Positions 9,701 through 17,322 of a stretch of 39,132 bases of DNA are shown piece by piece. Positions within the stretch are counted from its first letter, which is position 1, and the number at the start of each line of letters is the position of its first letter. The DNA is from Candidatus Daviesbacteria bacterium. GTDB taxonomy: Bacteria; Patescibacteriota; Microgenomatia; Daviesbacterales; UBA10151. The notes under the pieces were generated by a model. It worked only from the letters and a program-made list of their open reading frames with translations. It was not told the origin of the DNA and did not search any database. Location of the stretch: positions 1 to 39,132 of the forward strand of contig DAIDIY010000012.1 in the NCBI GenBank assembly GCA_027451625.1. Reading direction: 5' to 3'. The translations under genes were made by a program, and so were the position numbers.

Positions 9701-10128
9701 CTCATAGCTGCATCTATCAGTTTTATCCTGTCTGCAGGTGAGTATCCACTTAAAAAAACTGATCCGGGAAGATGCCAGCTTGAGCTTTTGTTATAATTTA
9801 CTCCTGCTGCTTTTGTTAAAGAAGGAGTCACCTCAAAAAATAGACCTATCTCTTGTTGAGCGTTTAAGTTCTTAAGAAATCCATCAATAGCATCATCAGT
9901 TAATGCATCATATCGAACAAGCCAGGTTGCAGGAAGATTATATTTATTAATCAACTCATATTGATTCTGCGGTGTCTGAAGTGGAGAAAAATTGTGACTC
10001 CAAAAATCTTTCCCCCTAATAGGGTTAATAATTGTTACTGATCCTTTCTCAAATGCTTTGCTAGAGCTAGGAATCAAAAAAAATAAACTAATAAAAGATA
10101 GAGCCAGGACTGCTTTAAACCAACGCAT
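6724..10128 (-). CDS. Fusion of secreted deacetylase-like domain and GT-C-like membrane domain
   Basis: A 1134-residue protein in two parts. Residues 1-25 are a signal or anchor segment ending near SSSKAF. Residues about 30-480 are extracytoplasmic. Segments such as PATWLVRYDAL, QEIGLFFEVTP and SVGAWWIDAYSLTYL resemble in spacing the strands of a NodB/GH57-like deacetylase barrel, but the classical TFDDG and HxxxH motifs are not seen. Residues about 495-1060 hold roughly 13 membrane segments. One external loop carries GPNGHDAIWHLGLISAL and the next NYHYFFDLLIA, acidic/His loops of GT-C type. The last 75 residues are soluble. It overlaps the flippase gene upstream by 14 bases. I do not recognise a characterised homologue. 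A sugar transferase combined with a sugar-modifying or sugar-binding domain is an inference. Confidence 0.65.
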   Translation of the reverse strand: MRWFKAVLALSFISLFFLIPSSSKAFEKGSVTIINPIRGKDFWSHNFSPLQTPQNQYELINKYNLPATWLVRYDALTDDAIDGFLKNLNAQQEIGLFFEVTPSLTKAAGVNYNKSSSWHLPGSVFLSGYSPADRIKLIDAAMSKFKSVFGYYPKSVGAWWIDAYSLTYLHDKYGVTANLDVSDQYSTDGYQVWGQYYSEPFYPSKFNALMPAQSIQTKIGLITLQWATRDPFNAYGSGTYASTYSVQANDYLLRGLNYTYFQKILNIYLNSKNTTLNQVTVGIENDFSWDKVGSEYSHQLQIIKDGISKGTFDAQTMAGFSQRYQSVYPNISPNILISASDPLGSNGKVIWYMTPRYRFGLFYQNNQTKIRDLRLFNDSNREKCYQISCQNLDMALWQNEVLDDVTFQNGWLLDDGKISHLSTNLNQDTLTINYQTEAGLTRQIKLLPNDISVNNKIQPISFAILNAVQSQKNLNPNKESNFHPQFDYFSFIKTFFLDSAKFILLTFFFFFLPGWFLTGRKLLSIPVGWSVFTLLSFVFGYLNLSWMIWILPLVGLIQVKKIYFDIKSTYINIKQNVLLIVIILSGSVTWLATIFRSGLVYSYGLSFWGPNGHDAIWHLGLISALKKEIPPQNPFFSGVYLHNYHYFFDLLIARSSQLFQIDEQDLFFRLFPICFSLLGGLLLYQVVNKYWQNKAASLATIFLFYFGGSFGWIVSYLKDRTIGGESAFWSQQAISTLLNPPFAISLILLFVLFLIFYELERKRSGLFLLFSFIIVGGTLIEFKVYAGLLFLGGLGVVSLFRLIKQKETDLIKVFVLCLGLSLLVFLPNNLGSNQLVVWSPLWLVNSMIDFPDRLGWQRLSLARQAYFATGSLYKLLEVEIAGLAFFIFGNLGTRALGLFKIKDIYKDLKENNLINIFLWSIFGGGIIISLLFIQKGNDWNIIQFFYYSQTISCIFGGIVIGSLLKRWKNISNLIFLIVILLFTLPTTYGTLGNYLPIRPPAELPKDEISALNFLKMQPQGIVLTQPFDQKFKQGLIEPIPLYAYTSTGYVAAYSGHPVFLEDLINLNILGIDYNSRLNLSEAVLNEESNAKDILRNNDIKYIYILKSIPFQEDDGKLGTVKIFDNPQVEIFKVI

Positions 10129-11575
10129 TCCGAAAAGTTTTGACCTCCTCTAATACTTTATTTTTTGCTAAAACAATCATTAGTCCTAAGTAAATAAGTA
10201 CTCCCAATATGATCACTACAATCAAAGTAAATAAATTCGTAACGAAATAAGAGCTTATTAAGTACACAGTACCTGCCATAAGAAAGGATGCGGTAAAAGG
10301 TTCCCAAATACTTTTAAAGACCTCAACGTTAATAACTCTCTTTATCGCTATGATTGTCGCCACCGACGTAAAAGATATGATAGCGGAAGTCAATGCTACT
10401 CCAATCATCCCAAATTTTAAAGTTAAAATAGGAGTTAATATCCATGTTAATGCCGTCCACATGACCATCAATTTTAATGTCGTCTTAACTTTACCAACCG
10501 CATTTAAAGTATTGGTAAAGGTAGTAGACAAAGTAGCCCACAAACTACTCAGACAAAACAAATAAAACAGTGGCAGTGCTGGCTGCCATTTTGAAGAGAC
10601 TATATATAGAACAATTTTAGGAATTATCGCTGCAAGCCCAAACAGTGCTGGATAAATAAGTGCAGTCGTAATAAAGATTGATCTTTCAAGTGCCTTTTTT
10701 AGCAAAACTTTATCATCTTGCATCCGTGCATAGGCTGGAAAAGTTACTGTAATTAAGATGTTAAGAAAATCAAGAGGTTTTAAAGCCCAGCTTTGCGCCC
10801 AAGTGATAAAACCAACCCCTGTACTACCGACCATTCCGGCTATTATCAAATCGACTAAGTTGTCTTTAAGAAGCGCCAAAAGTGAGTTAACTTGGAAAGG
10901 TATTCCAAAAGATAACATCTTGCTGTATGACTTTTTCGAAAAACCAAAACCAACCTGCCACGGAGCTAATATATAAATCGCTATTGTCCCTATCACAGAT
11001 CTTAGAAGTGAGGCAATAATAAATGCCAGCAGACCAAAATGAGAAAACACCAAAACTACTAAAGCAACGTTAAAAATAACTGACTCTAAAGTATCAACTA
11101 TTACTAAAGGCTGAAATTTTAATTCTCGTTCCAGGAGTACTGCAGGAATTGATTTTAAAGAACTTAATATAAAAGCAATTGCTAATGTTCTTATCAGCCA
11201 CATCCCCATCACCCCTAATTTATAGTTAGCACTAAAGTATGGCGCAGCAAACCAAACAGAGATTGTGATAATAGTCGCTAAAATCTCTTGAATTGTAAAA
11301 GTTGTCGTTACATCTTCTCTTAAGAGAGCATCTTTTTTTTGAATTAATGCAGCCCCTAATCCAATATCAGAAAAGAAAGTAAAAAAAGACAAAACATAAT
11401 TGGCGATATTGAATGTTCCCAAAAGAGAAACCGGCAGAACTCTTGCAAGTAATACATTAATAGTTGCAAAGCCAATAATTTGGAGTAGAACCTGTCTTGT
11501 AACTAAAACTAAAGCCCCATAAACCGACCTTCTTACGATCTGCTTAACGTTAACCTTACCTTCTTGATTTTCCAT
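10115..11575 (-). CDS. Wzx-type polysaccharide flippase (MOP superfamily)
   Basis: A 486-residue protein with about 12-14 membrane segments of the polysaccharide-transporter branch of the MOP superfamily. It should flip undecaprenyl-pyrophosphate-linked oligosaccharide from the inner to the outer face. Family marks are the N-terminal TRQVLLQIIGFATINVLLARVLP, FFSDIGLGAALIQKK around residues 65-80, and a Pro/Arg-containing loop FPAYARMQDD near the middle. Its place inside the glycosyltransferase operon supports an export role for a lipid-linked glycan. It ends 14 bases inside the next gene and starts 1 base after the previous stop, so translation is probably coupled in both directions. Substrate unknown. 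Confidence 0.87.
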   Translation of the reverse strand: MENQEGKVNVKQIVRRSVYGALVLVTRQVLLQIIGFATINVLLARVLPVSLLGTFNIANYVLSFFTFFSDIGLGAALIQKKDALLREDVTTTFTIQEILATIITISVWFAAPYFSANYKLGVMGMWLIRTLAIAFILSSLKSIPAVLLERELKFQPLVIVDTLESVIFNVALVVLVFSHFGLLAFIIASLLRSVIGTIAIYILAPWQVGFGFSKKSYSKMLSFGIPFQVNSLLALLKDNLVDLIIAGMVGSTGVGFITWAQSWALKPLDFLNILITVTFPAYARMQDDKVLLKKALERSIFITTALIYPALFGLAAIIPKIVLYIVSSKWQPALPLFYLFCLSSLWATLSTTFTNTLNAVGKVKTTLKLMVMWTALTWILTPILTLKFGMIGVALTSAIISFTSVATIIAIKRVINVEVFKSIWEPFTASFLMAGTVYLISSYFVTNLFTLIVVIILGVLIYLGLMIVLAKNKVLEEVKTFRNALV

Positions 11576-11576
11576 C

Positions 11577-13097
11577 TTATTTTTTAGATTGTTGATTAGG
11601 GAAGACCTGATAAAACAAGATCTTATCTACATATCCATTTGGTTGAGTAGCCTTTGGATAGGAGGAAATTAAATTAGTATTCGGCTGGGCTTCTGAATAT
11701 CTGGAAAAATTAGCGACAAAATATGTTGGATGGGTCAGCGCCGCCTGACGTAGTTGTGCGGAAATGGTTGCTCCCCCACCTATTACCACGATATTAGGAT
11801 TTCTATTAAGATAAATCCAAAGCCCATCTGGCAAAGTTCCAAAACTTCCCTCTGTTCCTACAACTACCGGTTGGAATTGTGCCTGTTTTTCTAAATATTG
11901 AGCAATTTGTGGAAAGCCATAACCTGCAGTCCAATCTTCTAAATATCCATGCCTCTCTTCTACTGGAAGAGGGGCTTTGGCAGGGTTTGTAATTAGGAGA
12001 AAGTCAAACCATAAAGGTAAAATTCCTAATATAAGTATTAATATAGATATTTGCCACCATTTAACAATCTTAAGAGATTCTAAGAGCTTATTTACAGAAA
12101 AACCGCCAAGAAGCAGAAGAAGCGGAATACTCGGCAAAAGATAACGAGCGGTAAATGTTTGCAATAAAAACATCTGCGCAAGAATTGGCCAGATTGCCCA
12201 GGTAAATATATAGATCGCTTTAAAATTCTTATAAATAAAAGATAAAAAGACTCCCGCTATTATAAAAATTAAGATTGGCCATGTAAGAAGCTTCGTAAAC
12301 CAATCTGTCAAATCATGAAGATGAGGTACAAAAGGATCCAATGGATGGGAGAGTACAGATAGGGGAGATCTAATATAATCGTCATTCCTTCGAGTCAAAT
12401 TATCAAAACCAGGGCCTAATCTTAGAATATTATACAGAACCAGCGCGATAAAGATTGACAGCATCCATAAACTGAAAATCTTTAGCAGTTTTTTTTCACG
12501 ACTTTTTACTCTCCAATTGGTAGCTAGTGCACTTAAAGGAATCGAAATAATTGAGAATAAACCTGGAGGTTTAGTTAACACAGCGCCGCCTAAAAGATAT
12601 CCAAGGATCATCGCTACATCTACCCTTTCAGTTTGGACGAGAAGAATTGCTAAATCTACTGACCAAACATTAAAGGCAGAAAGCATTGAGTCCACAAGAG
12701 CCATACGATCAAAAAATATAATATAGGGAGTAATCGCAATTAATAATGCTCCCCATAAGGCAGTTTTAATATCAAAAGCTAAAATTCCTAGCACAAAAAT
12801 CCCTAAAAGAGTGAAAAGACCGCTTAATACAGAAAGAAATCTACCCGCAAAGAGTGGATCTTTTATAAATTTAAAAAAAGGAATTACTACCCACATATAA
12901 AGAGGTGTTTTGCCATCTGAGAGAGGTAAAAATCGTAAAGTCGGTTCAGCACGCATTACCTGAGCCCATCTAAGGTAGATTGCTTCATCAGCAAAGATTG
13001 GTTGTAAAGTAAGATGGGGTAATCTTAATATGAAAAAGAGTGCAACTATCGGAATTAATATAAAAAGTATTTTTGGCTTAATTATAGTCTTTAACAT
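11577..13097 (-). CDS. GT-C membrane glycosyltransferase, GT39/ArnT-like
   Basis: A 506-residue multi-pass protein. After TM1 (about residues 12-28) the loop PIFADEAIYLRWAQ carries the Asp-Glu pair typical of PMT/ArnT enzymes, followed by SDGKTPLYMW. A cluster of hydrophobic helices runs to about residue 365, then an external domain of about 140 residues. It should use a polyprenyl-phosphate sugar at the outer membrane face. The gene next upstream in the operon encodes a DPM1-like enzyme that could supply that donor, so the pair may act in series. Acceptor unknown. Confidence 0.87.
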   Translation of the reverse strand: MLKTIIKPKILFILIPIVALFFILRLPHLTLQPIFADEAIYLRWAQVMRAEPTLRFLPLSDGKTPLYMWVVIPFFKFIKDPLFAGRFLSVLSGLFTLLGIFVLGILAFDIKTALWGALLIAITPYIIFFDRMALVDSMLSAFNVWSVDLAILLVQTERVDVAMILGYLLGGAVLTKPPGLFSIISIPLSALATNWRVKSREKKLLKIFSLWMLSIFIALVLYNILRLGPGFDNLTRRNDDYIRSPLSVLSHPLDPFVPHLHDLTDWFTKLLTWPILIFIIAGVFLSFIYKNFKAIYIFTWAIWPILAQMFLLQTFTARYLLPSIPLLLLLGGFSVNKLLESLKIVKWWQISILILILGILPLWFDFLLITNPAKAPLPVEERHGYLEDWTAGYGFPQIAQYLEKQAQFQPVVVGTEGSFGTLPDGLWIYLNRNPNIVVIGGGATISAQLRQAALTHPTYFVANFSRYSEAQPNTNLISSYPKATQPNGYVDKILFYQVFPNQQSKK

Positions 13098-13107
13098 TTA
13101 TTAATAT

Positions 13108-13863
13108 TTATGTTTTAGCGGTATTTTGATATTTTCCGAACAAATCATTTATTCTAATTCTTATCATTCCTTTAACTGCTTCAGTAGAATCTTTAAAAAA
13201 ATGTACTCTTTCTGATCCTACATAATGCCATTCTACTGGAATTTCTCCTATTTTAAAGCCTAATTTTTTTGCATAGAACAAAAATTCCACATCAAATCCA
13301 GCGTTTACTGCGGCTTCTTTAGACTCAAATTTTTGCCATTCATCTAAGATTGGTGGGAATATCGCCTTTACAGCCTTTTGATCAAACGCTTTAAAACCAC
13401 ACTGGGTGTCCGTAAATGGCAACCCCAAGATAAAATTTCTTAAGATAACAAAACCCCACGCTGTAATTTTTCTCAGAACCGGTGCTCCTTGACGGCCTTT
13501 CCGTGAGCCAATAACAATATTATATCCTGAGTCAAACTTAGACAAAAAATTATTAACCTCTACAATAGGTGTTGCCTGGTCCATATCGGTAAATAAAATG
13601 ATATCACCCGCAGCTTTTAAAAGACCTGTCATTACAGCAATTGCTTTCCCACCATGAGAGTTTTCAATAAGATTAAATTTAGGCCATTTTTTAATCTGAT
13701 TCTTTATAATTTGTTTTGTTTTATCCTTGGATCCATCGTCTACAATTAATACCTCATAATTATATTTCTGAATCTCTAAGAACTCATAAACTTGGGAAAG
13801 CACACCACTGTTTAGATTCTTCTCTTCATTATAAGCTGGGATAACAACTGAAAGTTTCTTCAT
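13108..13863 (-). CDS. DPM1/Alg5-like polyprenyl-phosphate sugar synthase (GT2)
   Basis: A GT2 enzyme of about 251 residues that should move mannose or glucose from a nucleotide sugar to undecaprenyl or a related phosphate, making the lipid donor used by GT-C enzymes. It shows KLSVVIPAYNEEKN, LIVDDGSKDKT, the acidic FTDMDQATP, VIGSRKGRQGAPVLRK and the DTQCGFKAF signature of the Alg5-like branch. No C-terminal membrane helices are seen. The ORF track starts 18 bases earlier with MYNVLI; I prefer the internal ATG because family members begin right at M-K-K-L-S-V-V-I-P. The longer start would overlap the preceding gene by 8 bases and cannot be excluded. Confidence 0.88.
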   Translation of the reverse strand: MKKLSVVIPAYNEEKNLNSGVLSQVYEFLEIQKYNYEVLIVDDGSKDKTKQIIKNQIKKWPKFNLIENSHGGKAIAVMTGLLKAAGDIILFTDMDQATPIVEVNNFLSKFDSGYNIVIGSRKGRQGAPVLRKITAWGFVILRNFILGLPFTDTQCGFKAFDQKAVKAIFPPILDEWQKFESKEAAVNAGFDVEFLFYAKKLGFKIGEIPVEWHYVGSERVHFFKDSTEAVKGMIRIRINDLFGKYQNTAKT

Positions 13864-13873
13864 AATTAACACA

Positions 13874-15352
13874 TTATACATGCCTGGGTGTATTAGGTAC
13901 TAGCTTATACACCTTAACTCCCAAAATCTGCCACATTTTTACTTCTTTCGCCCAACCAAAAGCAGCAATTTCATATTTCGGATTACCTATTGGCTGACAA
14001 TTCTTATCTTCGCAAACTACAAATAACTGATCCGTCTTTTTAAAAGGTAGCATGGCAGGAGGATGGCTATAGACTTCTAGATAGTATTTATACGCCGCAT
14101 CATAGTTATTCTTTGCCAACAAAGCGAAATTGAAAGGTTTATTTCCAGAAAGACTAATAATAAACTTATCAACCTCTTGAGTCCTTTGAAGTTCATTATT
14201 GGGAGGTAGTAGCAACGGATTTTTAATTAAATTAAAATATGCCACAACTACTATAAAAAGAGAAAATGATACCTTTTGCCATCTTTTATTCAATAAACTA
14301 GCAAACGCAGCCAGCAATAAATAAGGAACTGGAGATAAAAAACCTAAATAATGATCATAAATAGTTTGTTTATAAAGCGAAAGGCCGAGTAGACCGATAA
14401 TTAACCATATTCCAAGACAAAGGTATATCCATTCCTTTTTTTTAGAGATCAACCATTTAAGAAGTGGAATAATAACTATTAATGATAATATATAGGCGAT
14501 AATATTATTATCTCCCCCAATGTATCGTTCTAATAAGTTCCAAATGTAAACATGTGGAATACGACTTAAGGAGTTGAATGGATTTAAATTAACTGTTGTC
14601 TGACGTTGTGAGAAAAAGGCAATTATTGCTTTAGTGTTCATAAAATTATGCCTTAGATCAAAAATAGCTAGTGGAGACATTAACAAGAGAAATGATCCTA
14701 TTCCTAATACTGTCCCAGATAATATATATTTTCCCTTCTGATGAATTTTTTTTTGAGAAATTACTTCAACTAACCAAAGAAGATAAAAAACCGGCATTAG
14801 AAGTAAAGCAAGATAATGCATCTGGACAGCAAAAGCTAATGCTATATTTGATAATATAAACCAGTAGAAATTATGACTCTGATGTAACTTATATAAACTA
14901 AATATACCAAGAACAGCAAAAAATGGTGCCGGATTAGGATTCCAGGAAGATCTCGAATAATAAATGACTACGGGAGAGATAGCATATAAAAAAGCTGCTA
15001 TTGACGCTGGAAAGAATCCAAACCATTTATTAGATAAATAAAAAATCAATCCCAGAGCAAGTAGACTAACAAAAGCTACCATTATTGCAGCTCCTACTGG
15101 ATTAAGCCAGATGATCGCCATAGAAACTGCCATCATATAATAATAAAGAGGTCCTAGATACATATTGCCTATTGAAGTAACTGGACCAAGTAAGGGGAAA
15201 TGATGAGATATTAATATACCTCTTACGACTAAGGCATCTCTCCCCTCGTCTCCTAAAAAAGTCATATATTGATTGATTTTATAGAGTTTAAAAAAAGCAG
15301 CTAGCAAAAAAATAATAATGATAGTCGCCTTTTTTAAATATTTGAAATTCAT
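13874..15352 (-). CDS. GT-C membrane glycosyltransferase, GT39-like
   Basis: A 492-residue multi-pass protein with the first-loop motif FLGDEGRDALVVRG (acidic pair after TM1). NMYLGPLYYYMM follows, then SPVVIYYSRSSWNPNPAPFF, a segment repeatedly seen in this group. About eleven hydrophobic helices run to roughly residue 380. The C-terminal 110 residues are external and contain two Cys (VVCEDKNCQ) that could form a disulfide. Inferred role: outer-face sugar transfer from a polyprenyl-phosphate donor. It is second in the operon, between two DPM1-like genes that could make its donor. Confidence 0.86.
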   Translation of the reverse strand: MNFKYLKKATIIIIFLLAAFFKLYKINQYMTFLGDEGRDALVVRGILISHHFPLLGPVTSIGNMYLGPLYYYMMAVSMAIIWLNPVGAAIMVAFVSLLALGLIFYLSNKWFGFFPASIAAFLYAISPVVIYYSRSSWNPNPAPFFAVLGIFSLYKLHQSHNFYWFILSNIALAFAVQMHYLALLLMPVFYLLWLVEVISQKKIHQKGKYILSGTVLGIGSFLLLMSPLAIFDLRHNFMNTKAIIAFFSQRQTTVNLNPFNSLSRIPHVYIWNLLERYIGGDNNIIAYILSLIVIIPLLKWLISKKKEWIYLCLGIWLIIGLLGLSLYKQTIYDHYLGFLSPVPYLLLAAFASLLNKRWQKVSFSLFIVVVAYFNLIKNPLLLPPNNELQRTQEVDKFIISLSGNKPFNFALLAKNNYDAAYKYYLEVYSHPPAMLPFKKTDQLFVVCEDKNCQPIGNPKYEIAAFGWAKEVKMWQILGVKVYKLVPNTPRHV

Positions 15353-15361
15353 TTCTGGATT

Positions 15362-16105
15362 TTATAGCTGTGATGCAGTTTTAAGATTTGACATATGAGC
15401 TTTGACTTTTATCTTCCACCACAGCCTAAATAAATCGGCAAACGATCTGATTATGACTTTTAAATTCGATCCTGTTTGTTTTCCAGATTCCCTTGGAAAA
15501 TGATGGACTCCAACTTCAGCAATTGTAAATCCAGAATTTTTAGTTCGTGCTAAAAGCTCTGGTGAGATCATACCTCCTCTTGTTGATTCAAGGTGAGGGA
15601 TGGAATCAATGACTTGCTTTTTAGTCAACTTAAATGCACAGTCCACATCTCGAATGGAGATACCAAAAAGAATATTCGCCAGTAGAGTCCATCCCCAGCC
15701 ATTAATTTTTCTAAACATGGGATCTTTTCTATCTATCCTGTAACCCACAACCATGTCCGCCTGATCTATTTTATCAATCAGTTTAGTCACCTCGGCAAAA
15801 TCAAACTGTCCATCAGAATCGATAAATACAATATAATTATATTTACAGTTATAAAATCCTGTTTTTAAAGCCTCACCATAACCTTTATTTGGGGAGTGAG
15901 TAATCATCCGTAGCTGAGGATACTTCTTTATAAATTTTTTAACGATCGTTTCTGTTTTATCTGTGGAACCATCATTGACTACAAGCACTTCATAACTCTT
16001 CAGACCTAATTTCTTTAAGACAGTAAATATCTTTTCAATAGCCGCTCCTATATTCCCTTCCTCGTTATAGGCTGGCATAAATACAGACAAACTGTCTAAC
16101 TTCAT
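15362..16105 (-). CDS. DPM1-like GT2 glycosyltransferase (polyprenol-phosphate sugar synthase)
   Basis: A 247-residue GT-A enzyme. Marks in order: LSVFMPAYNEEGNIGAA, VVNDGSTDKT, FIDSDGQFD (metal-binding), VVGYRIDRKDPMFRKING and DVDCAFKLTKK, with a His/Pro-rich VGVHHFPRESGKQTG near residue 210. That last part is typical of bacterial DPM1-like enzymes without membrane helices. First gene of the ten-gene operon. Its ATG is preceded, six bases away, by TGT-TAGCAT, a weak extended -10, so the operon mRNA may be leaderless. The upstream gene at 16134 is divergent with only 28 bases between start codons. Confidence 0.87.
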   Translation of the reverse strand: MKLDSLSVFMPAYNEEGNIGAAIEKIFTVLKKLGLKSYEVLVVNDGSTDKTETIVKKFIKKYPQLRMITHSPNKGYGEALKTGFYNCKYNYIVFIDSDGQFDFAEVTKLIDKIDQADMVVGYRIDRKDPMFRKINGWGWTLLANILFGISIRDVDCAFKLTKKQVIDSIPHLESTRGGMISPELLARTKNSGFTIAEVGVHHFPRESGKQTGSNLKVIIRSFADLFRLWWKIKVKAHMSNLKTASQL

Positions 16106-16111
16106 GCTAAT

Positions 16112-16120
16112 ATGCTAACA
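16112..16120 (-). promoter_or_regulatory. Putative leaderless extended -10 promoter of the ten-gene glycan operon
   Basis: On the minus strand TGT-TAGCAT is followed by six bases and the ATG at 16105. The -10 matches consensus at four of six positions, so it is weaker than the prfB and tsaB examples. It overlaps a short direct repeat, TGCTAA twice at 8-base spacing. Confidence 0.4.
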
Positions 16121-16133
16121 TCAAATTATCTGT

Positions 16134-17315
16134 ATGAAAAGATTACCTTTCGATAAGGATAATTTTAATATCATTTTTCTGGTAGCTATTACCCTTTTTA
16201 TTACTTTACTCATCTGGCTCCCCTATATTTTAAGGATAAATTTTTTTGGCCTTAATTTTAGCAGCGGGTTTGAGACTATATATAGAAACTATGATGGAAT
16301 AGAATACATTATAATTGCAAAAACTTTATATAACACCCAATTAATTGCAAAGCTTCCTCAATCACTATCAGCAAATTACTATGCTTCTCATTTTCCAGGA
16401 TTTTCTCTTGCAATGATGCCTTTTGCTGCCGTTTTGGGATATCTAAAATCAATGATATTAGTCTCAGTTATTTTTACAGTATTTTCTACTATAGCTTTAT
16501 ATTATCTGGCTAAAGAAATCTTATTAATAAAAAGTCCAGTATGGCTTGCCTTTGTATCTTTGATTCTTCCTGCCCGATGGCTAATTGTCCATAGTGTAGG
16601 CACTCCTGAACCAATGTTTATATTCTTTACAATCCTTACCTTTTATTTTTTCTCCCGATTTGAACGATTAGACAAACGGCGAGATCTACTTTTAGCTTCA
16701 CTCTCAGGATTCTTCGCTCAGCTCGCTAGACCCCCAGGAATTCTTATTTTTATAAGCCTTTGTTGTTATATTCTTTGGAAAATAGCAAGATCTAAAAATG
16801 GAGATTTTTTAAGTAAGATATGGGCGAGCATCAAAAGATACTATCCGATACTTTCTATCCCTTTAATGTTATTTTTCATTTTTATCTGGTATCAAATAGC
16901 ATTTCATAACTTTTTTGCTTACTTTCATAGCGGTGATAATATTCATCTCACTCTACCTCCCTTTGCTGTATTTAATAAAAACCAATACTGGGTAGGTGAT
17001 ATTTGGCTAGAAGATATTGTCTATATTTTTTTGCTTGGATTTTTTGCTACATTTATTCTATTTAAAAAGAAACTTTATCCAATCGCTTTTTTTACTCTTA
17101 TCTATTTAACCGCTACAGTATTTGTCGCTCATAGAGACATAAGCAGATATACTCTTCCTGTAGTACCATTTGTTTTACTAGCCTACGAAAAAGCAATAAA
17201 CAGTAAAGAATTTAAAATCGCACTTATAATTATTGCCTTGGGTATCTATCTTTATGCTCAAAACTTTATTCTAAATAATACTGGACCTTATCCCAATTTA
17301 GGATACTTCAATTGA
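16134..17315 (+). CDS. PIG-V-like GT-C mannosyltransferase (probable)
   Basis: A 393-residue membrane protein with about ten hydrophobic helices. The first external loop has YRNYDGIEYIIIA, then NYYASHFPGFSLAMMPFA and LARPPGIL. This order (acidic first loop, HFPG, later ARP) resembles PIG-V/GT76-like bacterial proteins that add mannose from a polyprenyl-phosphate donor. No long C-terminal domain. It is transcribed away from the ten-gene operon and ends 7 bases from the convergent GT2-GtrA gene with no visible terminator. The GT-C class is fairly secure; the PIG-V assignment is by motif resemblance only. Confidence 0.7.
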   Translation: MKRLPFDKDNFNIIFLVAITLFITLLIWLPYILRINFFGLNFSSGFETIYRNYDGIEYIIIAKTLYNTQLIAKLPQSLSANYYASHFPGFSLAMMPFAAVLGYLKSMILVSVIFTVFSTIALYYLAKEILLIKSPVWLAFVSLILPARWLIVHSVGTPEPMFIFFTILTFYFFSRFERLDKRRDLLLASLSGFFAQLARPPGILIFISLCCYILWKIARSKNGDFLSKIWASIKRYYPILSIPLMLFFIFIWYQIAFHNFFAYFHSGDNIHLTLPPFAVFNKNQYWVGDIWLEDIVYIFLLGFFATFILFKKKLYPIAFFTLIYLTATVFVAHRDISRYTLPVVPFVLLAYEKAINSKEFKIALIIIALGIYLYAQNFILNNTGPYPNLGYFN

Positions 17316-17322
17316 CGGACGT

